In this document: positions 23,900 through 35,618 of the stretch, piece after piece | Layout of the letters: every line of letters begins with the position of its first letter | How positions within the stretch are numbered: the stretch's first letter is position 1 | DNA from: Clavelina lepadiformis | Taxonomy: Eukaryota > Chordata > Ascidiacea > Aplousobranchia > Clavelinidae | Assembly (NCBI RefSeq): GCF_947623445.1 | Contig: NC_135246.1 | Coordinates: forward strand, 1,118,501-1,182,500 | DNA length: 64,000 nucleotides | Direction: 5' to 3' | Position numbers and translations under genes: made by a program | The notes under the pieces: generated by a model | What the model was told of the DNA's origin: nothing | Database searches by the model: none | Seen by the model: the letters and a program-made list of their open reading frames with translations, nothing else

Positions 23900-24829
23900 T
23901 AGCGGAGGTATAGATGTATGTTGACACCGAATAACGACGGAAAATTTGACTTAACAAAACAGGGGAAACAATAAATAGGTAAAACAACTAGGTCTGCGGA
24001 TAGCTGCTGCACACAATAGCCTACGTTTTCATTTATGATATTTTGTTCTTATGATCAATCTCGAGCGTACCAGTATAACCAATGGAACAATATCATACCA
24101 TCATAGCTGCCTGATATGTACCGCCAAGTGTCAAGCTCCAAATAATATAATAAATATTATTTCCCATAAATAATGTGTTTTCGACATTTCCAACCACCCT
24201 AAAATTACAACTTCAAATGACGTATTACTGTTTGGTGCAACCACCTGAACATAAAAATACTAAAATAAATGACAGGCGGCATATACAAAGGCATTGCACA
24301 AAGTTAAATTCAAGGTAATAACAACAGCACCGGGTAAAAACAACTTTAGGTTGAATTTAAAGTTTTTAAATTAAATTTAATCAATAAATATATTTAACTT
24401 TTCTTCAAAAAATGAAAAATGAAAATGAGACGTCCTTGCTGAAATTGCATTCAACGATGATAATGATTTTGTTAGACTTGGGTTATAAATATGTACATGT
24501 ACATTTTACATTGTGCATCCTATACGTCAGCAACTCTTCGCAAGCATGTCCTCTTCATTTTTTATGTTTTTTGATTTAAATTCTAACATTGTTGTGTATT
24601 TTTCATGACTTTGTTGTTTTTTGCCTTTATTTGTTAAATATTTTTGATAAAAAGGAAACTGAAAAGTCAACAAATGTCCTACTGCGTTTTCCCATTTTAT
24701 TTTACTGACCACATGGTGTTGACAAAGAGTAAATTGGCTACATTCCATGACTAAAAGCTTTCACCATAACAGAAATGAAATACACGGTAAATTTATGCAA
24801 CTGTCATACCGACAATATACAGACTAGAC

Positions 24830-25072
24830 CAATGTTTCTTAACCACGGCCACATGGACCCCGGGGGCGCTATGGGACGTTATTTGGAGGCAAAACTAGAG
24901 GCCTCAATAATGTAGTATTGGAGGGAGAAGATACAAAAAGAGACACTTTAAGTTTCTCACATTTTTAATCTTTGGCTCCTTTTACCCGGAAACACGTGTT
25001 AGCTATTAAGGGCCACAGAGTTTGAGAGTGACTGTAAGGGGGTTACGAAATATGCAAGGGTGAGAACCATTG
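24830..25072. mobile_element. hAT-type MITE, 243 bp
   Basis: The terminal inverted repeats CAATGTTTCTTAACC and (complement of the right end) CAATGGTTCTCACCC match the common hAT terminus pattern CAGTGGTTCTTAACC. The flanking octamers GACTAGAC and GACTATTG match at their first five bases, a decayed 8-bp target duplication. No coding capacity. Confidence 0.65.
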
Positions 25073-26029
25073 GACTATTGTGTGAGAGTTAGATTATACA
25101 GTAGTTCGCATAACCAAAACGTGATTTGGATATTTGCTCTCTATCTTTTTGGCCAAAATCTCGAAAACGTAGTTTCACCTGTTAATGAACACTGCTAAAT
25201 GCATTTCAAGTTTTGTAACATTAAGGCGATGTTACCTGACTAGAAATTAAACTGAGTATGTTTTGGGTAGAAAACAAAACGACATGGTTTTTAAAGAAGT
25301 TTAAAAAACTTGGCCGAAAAGAGAATTTTGACAAACGACTCTTGATAAAAATCTGCGAACATTGCATCAAAAATATGACCAGAAATGATGTACAAAAGCG
25401 CTATTTGTTATTCAGGGCTGATTAAGTTTGTAACCCATTGTACTGTAGGTTGCACATTAATGAACTTTGCACTCCATACAGTAATGGCATTCGATCACGT
25501 GCATCGTCAAATATCAGCTTTAATTAATACAGCTAATACAGCTATTTATATTCTTTGAACACACATTAGCCTCACCAGCAAACAAAGGGTCTGTCTGGGG
25601 CGGAGAGGTCAGCTCGAGATCATGTGAGTTAGATTCGATTTTTCGCTGCGCTTCTGTGGCAATAACATCATTGAACAACGTGTGAACGACGGTTGTTTCG
25701 GTTCAATGGATCTTGTGACCAGTTCGAAATTCGGTCAATACCATATTAAAAAATCCAAAAAACAAATCAAAAATGTGGATGAGGAGGAAACATCGCCGGT
25801 TTTGACAAGATTTTCGTCAGTGCGTAGATGGAGATTGTGACACCTCATACCACATTAAGCAAACTAACTGGGTGAAAAATAAACTTTGTGGTCAGTGATA
25901 AGAAATTGTTTTACGAGTAAGAACTTAACGTGATAAAATCAAGAGTTATAGAATATGCACCGTTGTCGCCGACCATAATTTCCTGTACAAAAGCTGTAAA
26001 ATTTTGGCGTTGTTTGAGTTAATGGATAG

Positions 26030-26432
26030 TAGGGATGTGCCGCGAGGAAGATTATTCTGGTTCGTGCGAACCAGAATATCATGAAGGTCGACACGAAGGA
26101 ATCCTGAATCTATTCGTATTAGAACCAAACAATAAAATTTCATCCAAAAGTTGTCAAGTCTTGCTTGTAAAATGACGTAATCGATAAAAAAATATCGTTT
26201 TCTTTCGAAAAATAGTGTTTAAAAACGATTGAAAAAGCAAAATTGTTAGGAAAACGACCTACATTGTAAGTACTGCTGACTCTAGTTTAGCATTGTCGGG
26301 AAACTAGATTATCATTTTTAACAAAAGTCAATAAATGTATGAGTAATATTGTATTCGTGTTGGCCCGAATCTTCCATAAAGGCGATATTCGGCGAATCTA
26401 TTCGGGTTTGGGTTCGTATCGGCCCATCCCTA
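26030..26432. mobile_element. hAT-type MITE family A, copy 1
   Basis: A 403-bp element from TAGGGATGTGCCGCGAGG to CGGCCCATCCCTA, with ends inverted over TAGGGATG and GCCG. It is highly similar along its length to 51331-51756. The flanking octamers do not match, so the target duplication has decayed or the ends are slightly off. Confidence 0.75.
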
Positions 26433-26529
26433 GTTACAACTACTGATCTCTAATCGATAGATAACTCTAAAAGTGAAGCGCCATATGAAGACAAATTAAA
26501 AGGATTAAACATACTGAAAAACGATTATA

Positions 26530-27100
26530 ATCCAGCGTTGCCGTATCCTTATACGTTTATTAGCAAATAAGAAAGATGAAACTGCAAACCGCAATATGTT
26601 GAAGTAGCAGTTCTTCCCAAAACACGTCTTGTTTCGTTTTTCCTGATTGCACCAATTCAGCAAAAAGTAGGTTATTTTTGTCGAACTAAAAGACCTGTTG
26701 ACCCCAATAAAGTGCAGCGTGAAATCTTGTACAAACAAAAGGTCAATTGGGTCCAGCTTGTTGTTTGTATGGAAAACGAATTTTGCTTCTTTAATGAATG
26801 ACGATGCTTTTCGGACTTTGACTCAGCAAATAGGACAACGGGTTTAAGCCAGAGGGCGGTTTTAATTAATATTAACCCTCGTTTACACAAACTCCATTGA
26901 CATTGTTTGTGCTAATGTCTCGATAATTATAATTCAAAGGTAAAAAACTTATAGCGTTTTCAGTAGGCCTAAGTATTAATCCGGCCATGAGTTAATTTTA
27001 GTGATTTATAGGTGGAAAGGGCATGGGTCCTGTTTGGAAAAAAGAACTCGCAGTTCGCTGCACATTTCCGAAAAGCAGGAATTGTCAAATTTGCATGGAA
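26530..27100. repeat. Diverged tandem repeat A upstream of the P450
   Basis: Contains AAAGTGCAGCGTGAAA, TTAATTAATATTAACC, TAGCGTTTTCAGTAGGCC and AACTCGCAGTTCGCTGCAC, all repeated in the same order at 27258-27650, and in part at 28742-29200. Non-coding. Confidence 0.75.
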
Positions 27101-27257
27101 CATTTTCTTCGCTTCTGCACTGAAAACATTTAGTATCAAATTTTGTCAAATTCGTCGTGATTACCTAAGCTGGTTTACTTAAATTTTTAAAGTTCACTAA
27201 GTAGAAAATATCGTCTTCATGGGAACTTGCACAACTGTTAGCTCGGTAACCGGGGCC

Positions 27258-27650
27258 CGGGGACCCCAGTAAAGTGCAGCGTGAAACATTGTGCAACCAA
27301 ACAAACAAAATGTCAACTGGTTCAGGCTTGTTCAGGTGTTTGCAGTCGCTGCATTATACAATCAACTCTAATCTAGGGCAACGGGATCAAGTCAGGGCGG
27401 TTTTAATTAATATTAACCTTCGTTTACACAAAACTTCTTTGATATTGTTAGTTTATTAACAATTATGCTGACGTCTCGATAATTCAAAGGTCAAAAACTT
27501 AAGCTTATAGCGTTTTCAGTAGGCCTAAGTATTAATCCGGCCATGAGTTAATGTTAGGAATTTATAGGTGATAAGGGCATAAGTTCTGTTTGAAAATAAG
27601 AACTCGCAGTTCGCTGCACATTTCCGAAAAGTAGGAATTGCCAAATTTGC
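27258..27650. repeat. Diverged tandem repeat B upstream of the P450
   Basis: Second copy of the repeat at 26530-27100, with the same ordered blocks and several small indels. No gene. Confidence 0.75.
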
Positions 27651-28642
27651 ACGAAAAATGGTTATAGCGAATGGTTATTGCATATAGCGTTTTGAATAGA
27701 AACGAAATAATGGATCTACAGCAATTTTCGAAAATCACCTCAGATCAAACGTTTAACTGAGAAAATTACAACAACTGCTGTTATCTGCCACATTCTGGTC
27801 AGATATACATTGGTTAAACAATTATTTACAAAACGTGTATATAGTCACGTAAGATAAAGCATATCGTCGATATCCAAAGACAACACGAGTTGGACTCACA
27901 CCGCTAGATCCCACTCTCAATGTTTATTAACGATAACAGATAATTACCAAGTGCTGTGTAACTCTGGAACATATAAAATAATTTTTTTGGATGTACATTT
28001 ACGCGATTTTCACAAAAAGGAGGTAAGGAAACATCAGAAAGCCAAAGAATTTTCTCGATTATGATACTAATCAAATTGTGGAAATAACAATAAATTGTTT
28101 AGGCTTAATTCTTTTTGTAAACTGTGTCTTCTGAAAAATCTCGGCTTATGAAAACTCTATCCGAAAAGTGTGTTTGTGAAAACAGACATGATAATTCTTC
28201 TGATGTAATTACGACTACATTTTGGAATGTATATAAGTATTTGGACATTATGAACGTTGTGCTGACTTAAAGAAACAATAACGGATAACATAAGCAACTG
28301 AGTCAAAAGTAAAATAGACGAAGGAGTTTTAAAAAAACAACTAAAGCCTTCGGCTTTATGTTAGTACATCCGTAAACGTTAGTACAGCCCCCGCCATCGC
28401 CACAATGTATTGATTTTCGCATTTGAGGATCAGGTAAAAAATTTTAACTTGGTTAATTCTGTGCTATAGTGTTTGACGCGCTTGTGTTACAATGGCTACT
28501 ATGCTAGCACATTTTTGGCTAATCAGAAGACAAGGAAACTAAATCGAAGAAAGAGCAACTTTCTTGGCAAAGATAATTCATTTAATGACTTAGTCTGGAT
28601 GTTTGTGCTAAAGCGCCAAATGCGGTCATCTTGAACGATCTC

Positions 28643-28714
28643 AAAACGTCAAAACGTCAAAACGTCAAAACGTCAAAACGTCAAAACGTCAAAACGTCAA
28701 AACGTCAAAACGTC
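28643..28714. repeat. AAAACGTC x 9 perfect tandem repeat
   Basis: Nine exact copies of an 8-bp unit (72 bp). On the complementary strand each unit contains TGACG, the half-site bound by CREB/ATF factors, spaced every 8 bp. It lies about 0.9 kb upstream of the P450 start. Confidence 0.95.
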
Positions 28715-28741
28715 TGATAAAATCATGAACCAAATAGCACA

Positions 28742-29200
28742 GCGCGGCGACGTTTCCTTATCTCTTTGCTTACACAGTAGGAAGATTAAGCAGGAGACGG
28801 CAGTACGTTGGAGTAGCCGTTGCCTCCAAAACAGGCCTTATTGTGTTAACCATTGAAACAAACTTTTTACAAAAAGTAGGTTATTGGTATGAGTTGCAAA
28901 AGCTGTGCTGACCTAAAAACGTGTAGCGTGAAATCTGGGACGAACAAAATGGAAAACTCAACTTAGATTTATTTCTTTGTCTGAAGCTGAACATCATAAC
29001 CTTTGTCTTGTAAGTTATAATATTTTAAAAAATAAAGTGCTAAGTGATAAAGCACCCGAACTGTTTCCAGAAATTTTGAATTTATTTGTCTTTTATGGTG
29101 ACTAGCAATTAGGTCCAACCCTAGTTCGAGCAAAGTTCGCTGCATAGAAGAGGTCAAACGGGGTTAGGTAGACATTGAAGCAGGTTTACACAAAAGTTCT
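28742..29200. repeat. Diverged tandem repeat C upstream of the P450
   Basis: A third, more diverged copy: AAAAGTAGGTTATT, TGACCTAAAAACGTGTAGCG, TTCGCTGCAT. It lies about 0.4 kb upstream of the P450 start and could be derived from duplicated promoter-proximal DNA. Confidence 0.55.
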
Positions 29201-29601
29201 TTGAGTTTTTTGGCTTACGAAGAGATCTCGGTATTGCAGATATGAGAAAAAAGGTTTGAAAGGGTAAAGGCTTATAAGCTATACGGCTGTGAGGACTTTG
29301 ACACAGTGTGTTACAACACACGAGGCGCTAGTTTACTTTTGTAAAGATGCGATTGTCGATATTTCGTTTATAACAAGAGTATTGACTATGGGATAAATTC
29401 ACTTCAGTGACGGTTGTAGTTTATGCAGCAAAAAGTTACTTTAGAAAGAAGACACCGCAACTTCAAAGCGAAGAAAATGTCTGCTTCAACGCCAATGCTA
29501 TACTATAAAGCTTGTTTAAGACATTAACGACAATACAAAATCCCTAATTTGCAAGGATAAATTTTTTATTGTGTTTTTAGAGATTAACTGAAATAGAAGA
29601 A

Positions 29602-32600
29602 ATGATTGTGGAAGCATTGATACTATTTTCTATTTTGGTATTGCATGGGATTGTGGTTTGGTACCGAAGGCCACCAAAATCTGCACCGGGTCCTCGGGGA
29701 GTCCCCGTATTCGGTAATGCTTTCTTCTTAGGAAAAGAGGCTCACAAAACGTTCCGAGATTGGGGTAAGAAATATGGAAAGGTTATGAATGTTCGCCTTG
29801 GCAGTAAAGACTGGATTATACTCAATGATTTCCCCACACTACAAAAAGTAAGTTTATGAACAGGTGTAATTCTAACAATTTTATAACCAACTGGTAGCAG
29901 CTGTTTGCGTAATAATTATTATGTACCAGTATATAAATAAAGTCGTATAAATGTGTGCTTTACATTTTTAACTTTGTACAAATGTTAAAAAAAATAAATT
30001 TCATGTTTTCCGTGTATTGGGTTAACTTAATCACAAAATTACAGGCTGTCGTGAAGCAACAAGCCACGTTTTCTGGAGTTGCGACATCCCCCATGTTCTG
30101 GGAGCTTACGGGCGGGAATTACGGACTTGCATTTGTTGACTACACGCCTCGTTGGGTTACACACAGAAGACATCTAGTTTCCACGCTTCGTAGGTAAAGC
30201 AAATGCAAATATAACACAAATATACTTTTGATACTTTCACGTGCATAGGCCGATTGTACAGTTTGAATAGTCTATATTTTTTGATTTAAGTTTGGTTTTT
30301 GTTACCGACTTATAAAACGTTTTTGACTCTCTTGATTTTTGGTAGATTTGAAATCGGAAAACGCAGCATGGAAACCAAAATTCTCATCGAGGCATCGCAG
30401 TTGACTGAGTTTCTTCATTCGACCAATGGAAAAGCCCTTGACATCGGGGTAACAATTTTTAAACTAAGTCAGCGGCATCAAAACCATTTGCAAAATTTTC
30501 TGAAATTCTACTTAAAAAGTAGATCACCAATAATACCAAAAACTTTATAAAAAGTAGAATTTTGAAAACTACTAAAAACAGCTGCAAATACATATTTGAC
30601 GTTTTTCACACAACAATAATTTTGTTTCACTAAGGTTTATGAATATTTTATCACAGCCCGCAACTCAAAATAAAAAGATATTTCATATCATCGATTTGCA
30701 AACTACCGATGAGTTAACGATTTTTCTTTGATATTCATTTGTAAAAACACATGTTTACAAATTCTCTTGAGAACAAACGTATTTGAATAAAAAATATTTG
30801 ATATCATTGAGAAGGAAATATTATAAGCACCATAAATTTTGTTGATTCCTAATAAATAATGTTATATTGCTTTCCTTAAAATGAATTACTATACATTCTA
30901 TTTTCGTGTTTTTTATATGGAAACACTGTTTCTAGTTCTTTCTTGTGTTTAATGTACAGGATTTGCTTCACAAAATGACGACCAACATTCTTTGCCACGC
31001 CCTCTTTGGAAAAAGATTCGAATATAACAATCCAACGCTTTGCTCGCTGGTAGACATCATAAGTGTAATGTAAGTATGATAAGTATTTTTGTTTGTCCGT
31101 ATTATGTTGTTTGTACATTCAAACTTACATATAATTAATTTCAAATTAGATGTCGATTACTTACCTTTTCGTTTCCAATTATAATTATGATACAAATTTG
31201 CGAAAGAAATTCGAATTGTTTAAAATTGTGAAGAGGAAAATCTCTAATATTTTCGAATGCCCATCACTTTTTAAAGTAATTATGATGATAATGATAATTA
31301 TGGAGTTTCATTTGTATTGCTGAACTGACCAAAAGCATTCCGATATTAATATGTAACTGAAACAATGCAATCCTATTCAACATTAAAACTGACTAACTGA
31401 CTAACTACGGCAGCTTAAACCCATCATCAATATTTAATAGAATATATGTACATGTAGTTATTTTTAAGTTTTAATATAGGGTTTCTGAAGAACTTGGAAA
31501 ACCAATGCAGACAGCATTGCTCTTTCCTTGGGTTCGATATGTTCCTCCAGTGTCAAAAAGTTGTGATAAAATCTTGGATTGGAGAATACGCATGTTAGGT
31601 GAATGACGGATATTTTTTTCTATTTCTGACCGATTTCAGAATTATAGTCTTCAACGAGCTTCTCAGTCAAATGTTCTTCCACAGTTTGATATTAATAGTT
31701 AAACAGTTATTATTAAATAGTTAAGTAGTTGAATAAATAATATATAATAGGACAAAACTGCAGTAACATTAACACAGTATGTTGCGTATCCTTGGTTATT
31801 CACGCCCGATAACCGTTCTGCAATTAATTCCAGATCTCATTGATGAAGTTGTGGTTGAACACGAAAAGAGTTACGATGAAGATGATATGAGAGATTTTAT
31901 CGATTGTTATCTTAAAGAAATGAAAGCGGGAAAAGAACACTTTACGGTAATTTTCCGAAACATTTTTCTTTGTCGTTTGTGTTCATTGCAACATTTCATA
32001 AAACCATCAAACCATTTATGTAGAGGAAGCAACTACTTTATGAAATTTCCGATCTTTTCTTGGCTGGCACCGATACAACTTCAAACACCCTAAGATGGTG
32101 TCTGCACGTTTTTCTACATTACCCAGAGACGCAAAGCAAACTGAGAAAGGCAATTTTTGATGTGTTAGGTAAATATTTGCTGGGCTACATAGATAACGTA
32201 GTCAGCTCTTTTCAATTTGTTTCTTCATACTCTTTTAGGACCAACGGGCAATGTTAATATATCACATGAGACTGAGATACCATACGTCCAGGCTTTTATC
32301 TACGAGGTTTTGAGGTTTCATCCGCTATTGGGGATGGGTTATCGCAGTACTACTCAAGATACTGAACTTGAAGGCTACAGTATTCCAAAAGGCACACCGG
32401 TATGGCAAATACGAGCGGTTTAAATGTTACATCGGTCGTTATTATTTACACGCTTTTCACTTTTATAGCTATTTTGTAAAAATTTCTATCGCACTGATAA
32501 TTTTCGATCCTTCAGTTACTAAGAGCTATTTATGATGTTGTCAGGTTATAGCCAACCTTTGGGCAGTTCTTAGGGACCCCGATTTCTGGCATGAACCGGA

Positions 32601-32865
32601 GACATTTAACCCGGATCGTTTCATCGATGAAAAAGGAAACTTTTTCAAACCCAGTCACGTCATCCCATTTAATTTGGGAGGTCGACAATGCCCCGGTGAG
32701 CGACTTGCCCGAATGGAACTGTTCCTTTATTTGGTCACAATGGTTCAGCGATTCGAGGTTTTACCAGATCCAGAGGCGACTGAGCTACCTACCAAGGACG
32801 TGATAATTGGAGGGGGACTTTTTTTCTCCCCTCCATCGTTCAAGGTGGTTTTTAAAGAAGTTTAA
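29602..32865 (+). CDS. Cytochrome P450, CYP2 clan
   Basis: Predicted 488-residue microsomal haem monooxygenase using electrons from P450 reductase. Nine exons, as is typical of CYP2 genes: 29602-29847, 30045-30193, 30346-30448, 30960-31069, 31480-31598, 31834-31946, 32024-32168, 32239-32399, 32545-32865; all GT-AG and in phase. Motifs: N-terminal membrane anchor (residues 2-22), Pro-rich hinge PPKSAPGPRG, C-helix WVTHRR (about 119-124), RDFIDCYL, I-helix AGTDTTS (about 294-300), ExxR as EVLR (351-354), FNPDRF, and the haem loop FNLGGRQCPG with ligand Cys431. No break is seen. The substrate cannot be inferred; closest in feel to CYP2-like xenobiotic or fatty-acid enzymes. A fragment of a second P450 follows at 33.2 kb. 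Confidence 0.95.
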
Positions 32866-33184
32866 TTTTCTTTTGTGTGCTTGCTGCTACAATAATTTGG
32901 AAATTAATCTTATGTATACAAAATACTAATCGAGGAAAAAATGGTGTTTTACCAATTAATTTTTTCAGTTGTGTAGTGAATAGAAATTGCATGAACAACG
33001 TCTTCATCTAAACGTATGTGGTACAAATTTGCTTTTAATTGATTCTCAAAAGATTTTTAAAGAGCCATTCTGCAATAAAAATTTAAACACCATAGATTGA
33101 GTGCTGTAAGGTTTTTGAAGCAGTGAACATTCGGAGTTGCAAAGTCCGTTTTACGTGCTGGTTCATTGTATCTAAATGACATGG

Positions 33185-33510
33185 TTGACCACAGCAGTTC
33201 TTTTTCCTTGGCTTCGATATGTTCCTCCAGTGTCAAAAAATGCGAAAATGTTGTAGAGTCGTGACGGCGCATGATGTGGATAATCGACGAAAAGTTTCTA
33301 TTTAAAGATCTATTTCAGAGTTTTCGTCTTCAACCAGGTTTTTGGTGAAATTACATGGGTCTACTAGGATTCGGAGTGTTTCGTTTTTTCAGTTAGTAAA
33401 ATTTATTTGGTGTTTTCAGGCTATACTCTGTATTTGGGCAGTTCTAATGGACCCAAACTATTGCCATGAACCGGAAAAATTAAACCGAAACGTGTCATCG
33501 TCTCGCCTAC
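33185..33510 (+). pseudogene. Cytochrome P450 pseudogene fragment
   Basis: The block at about 33190-33290 matches exon 5 of the intact P450 (TTGGCTTCGATATGTTCC, CTCCAGTGTCAAAAA), and the following intron also matches (TTTCAGAGTTTTCGTCTTCAA against TTTCAGAATTATAGTCTTCAA). After TTTTCAG at 33419 comes a damaged exon 9 start (IWAVLMDPNYCHEPEKLN). Exons 6-8 and everything after the first 80 bases of exon 9, including the haem loop, are missing. The retained intron shows tandem DNA duplication rather than a retrocopy. Confidence 0.85.
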
Positions 33511-33850
33511 TGTTTTTAAATCGGTTTGTTTCCATGAGGATAATTTTTTTGCTTAGCTAAAATCTCTATTTTTTGGTGATAAACCGATAAAGTGGAATCT
33601 CAGAAGTTGAAGCTCAGAAGAGTTTCCTTTCTTCCTGCCAAGTATACCTAGAACACGATTGATAATTCTTCCGCGTTGGCGTATTTGTACAAAATCGAGT
33701 TTGGTGATTGATCGAGTGATTGTTATTGATAAAAGGCTCAGAGAACCAAGATTGATCACTGTAGGACATCTTTCGTGAGCCATCGTAAATTGTTCTGCTG
33801 TCCGTGACCAGTGGTTAAGGTAAAAAAGGCTTCTTTTATAGACAAGCTTC

Positions 33851-34302
33851 ATAATCATACAGACCATGTCTGGAAGCAGCTTGCAAGCAAGGTCACAGTG
33901 TCATACTCTATTCTAGGCTGCCGTAAGTTCTAACAACTACAAGTCAGCTCTTTCTTAGCTTCAAAGCTGTCCTCGATGATTGCGATAAGAGTCTCGCGGT
34001 TTACGGTTAAGAAGAGTAAGAAAATAACCAAAAAATTGCCACTGCTGCAGTATGTTACAGCGAAATCGATATGCTTGAAAAATTTTATGACATTTCTGTA
34101 GTAGCAATTGATTAAAACGCGGTATCTAACACAACAATTAGGAATATCTATGGCCTCTAAACGTTGTAGAGTCTATAAGCTGTTCTAAACGTACAGTATT
34201 AACAAAATGCAGGCTGACAAATCAAAGAAAGCTGTGCAGTATTGATTTACTTTCTTTTTCTTTTTGTGGTTGTTATTTAACACCATATAAATCGACAAAT
34301 GT
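33851..34302. repeat. Duplicated segment left of the tRNA-Pro cluster
   Basis: From ATAATCATACAGACCATG to AAATCGACAAATGTC, this segment reappears in direct orientation at 34824-35231 with moderate divergence, including GTTACAGCGAAATC and GTAGCAATTGATTAAAACG. Confidence 0.85.
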
Positions 34303-34343
34303 CTCTTAGCAACTATGCCATATCTTGACAACTACTCCTTAGC

Positions 34344-34472
34344 GGCTCGTTGGTCTGGTGATGATCCTTGCTTCGAAGAACTTTTGCTTTCATTTTACAA
34401 GAAATAATACAATATTAGTCCAGCAGAAAGATTCTTTCTCAGGGTGTTGGCGATAATTCCCGGACTGGGACT
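34344..34472 (+). pseudogene. tRNA-Pro pseudogene, split
   Basis: GGCTCGTTGGTCT and a diverged D-arm and anticodon 5' strand (34344-34374) match tRNA-Pro. The remainder appears displaced by about 65 bp, with a T-arm-like AATTCCCGGAC at about 34456. No anticodon loop can form. Confidence 0.6.
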
Positions 34473-34558
34473 GTAAATAAAAATATTTGTTGTCGTTTTA
34501 CACCAAATACCAAAAAATTCTTTTGATAATGTATGAAGCGAAAAGATGAAACCTTAGC

Positions 34559-34622
34559 GGCTCGTTGGTCTAGGCCTTGATTAGGATGCAAGAGGTCCTG
34601 GGTTCAATTCCCGGACGAGCTC
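34559..34622 (+). pseudogene. tRNA-Pro-like sequence with shortened D-arm
   Basis: A 64-nt match to tRNA-Pro with anticodon loop TTAGGAT (AGG) and a good T-arm, but about 8 nt of the D-loop/D-stem are missing and the first acceptor pair is G-T. Probably non-functional. Confidence 0.7.
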
Positions 34623-34692
34623 TATAAAGAATAAGTTTTGTGTGTAACTCGAAACATTGGATAAAGTTTGAACGTAAAGGTGTAACCTCAGC

Positions 34693-34764
34693 GGCTCGTT
34701 GGTCTAGGGGTAGGGTTCTTGATTAGGGTGCAAGAGATCCCGGGTTCAATTCTCAGACGAGCCC
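34693..34764 (+). tRNA. tRNA-Pro (AGG), possibly degenerate
   Basis: A 72-nt sequence with full acceptor arms GGCTCGT / ACGAGCC, a full D-arm (GGTCTAGGGGTAGGGTT), anticodon loop TTAGGGT giving AGG, and T-loop TTCAATT. There is a mismatch in the anticodon stem (A-G at the loop side) and in the T-stem (C-A) plus a wobble. It is the best of the three copies, but it may be a pseudogene or a tRNA-derived repeat. The 3' flanks of the copies resemble each other (TTTTACACCAAATA). Confidence 0.6.
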
Positions 34765-34823
34765 TGTGAAGAAAAATAATCTTTGTCATTTTACACCAAA
34801 TATCATAAAAATCTTTCATAAAA

Positions 34824-35231
34824 TATAATCATACAGACCATGCGCCTGTCTGGAAGCTGCTTGTAATATTCTTAACCTCAAATTTCTCCTCAATGATTAC
34901 GGTAAGAGTGTCCCGGTACACGGTTAAGAAGACTAATAAAATAACCAACAAATTTGCCACTACTGCAGTATGTTACAGCGAAATCAATATGCTTCATAAA
35001 TTGTATGATATTTCTGTAGTAGCAATTGATTAAAACGCGGTGTCTAACACGATAAATAGGAATATCTATGGCTTCTAAACCTTGTAGAGTCTATAATCTT
35101 TTCTAAATGTATAGTATTGTGACGGTTATGTCACGAGTCATGGGTTGTTTTGTAAATGCTGAAATTTTATTTTTGGATCTTGCATTTCAGTTGTTGTTGT
35201 TGTTTAACTCCATTTAAATCGACAGGTGTCA
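34824..35231. repeat. Duplicated segment right of the tRNA-Pro cluster
   Basis: Direct repeat of 33851-34302. The pair brackets three tRNA-Pro-like sequences. Confidence 0.85.
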
Positions 35232-35618
35232 AATATAATGTTAACAAACAATGGTAGACAAAGACTAAAACTTAATTAAATATAAGCGTATTGTCTACTA
35301 CTCTACTGTAGGCCTACTTGTTTCTAGGCTAGTCCGTTATAGTAAATACCAAAAGAAGATATCGCATGCATTTGTAATTGCGAACAAATCGATACAGCAT
35401 ATCGCAGAATCCGTAAAATAGTTCATTGCCTAACATCAAACTTTAAATTGAAAATGTTATGCACACAAACCATTATTTACAACAAAAAACTTTCTGCAAA
35501 CCTGTTTTGCAAAGTTTTCACATGTCCACTACTCCACTACGAAGCGTTTTGTACACTTACTTACACTTGTGCAATTGAAAAGAATAAACTGTACTTTTTA
35601 TCAAGTATTTGATTTTAG

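Noticed and set aside
28643-28714. CRISPR-like repeat
   Set aside because: The units are 8 bp and contiguous with no spacers, in an animal genome.
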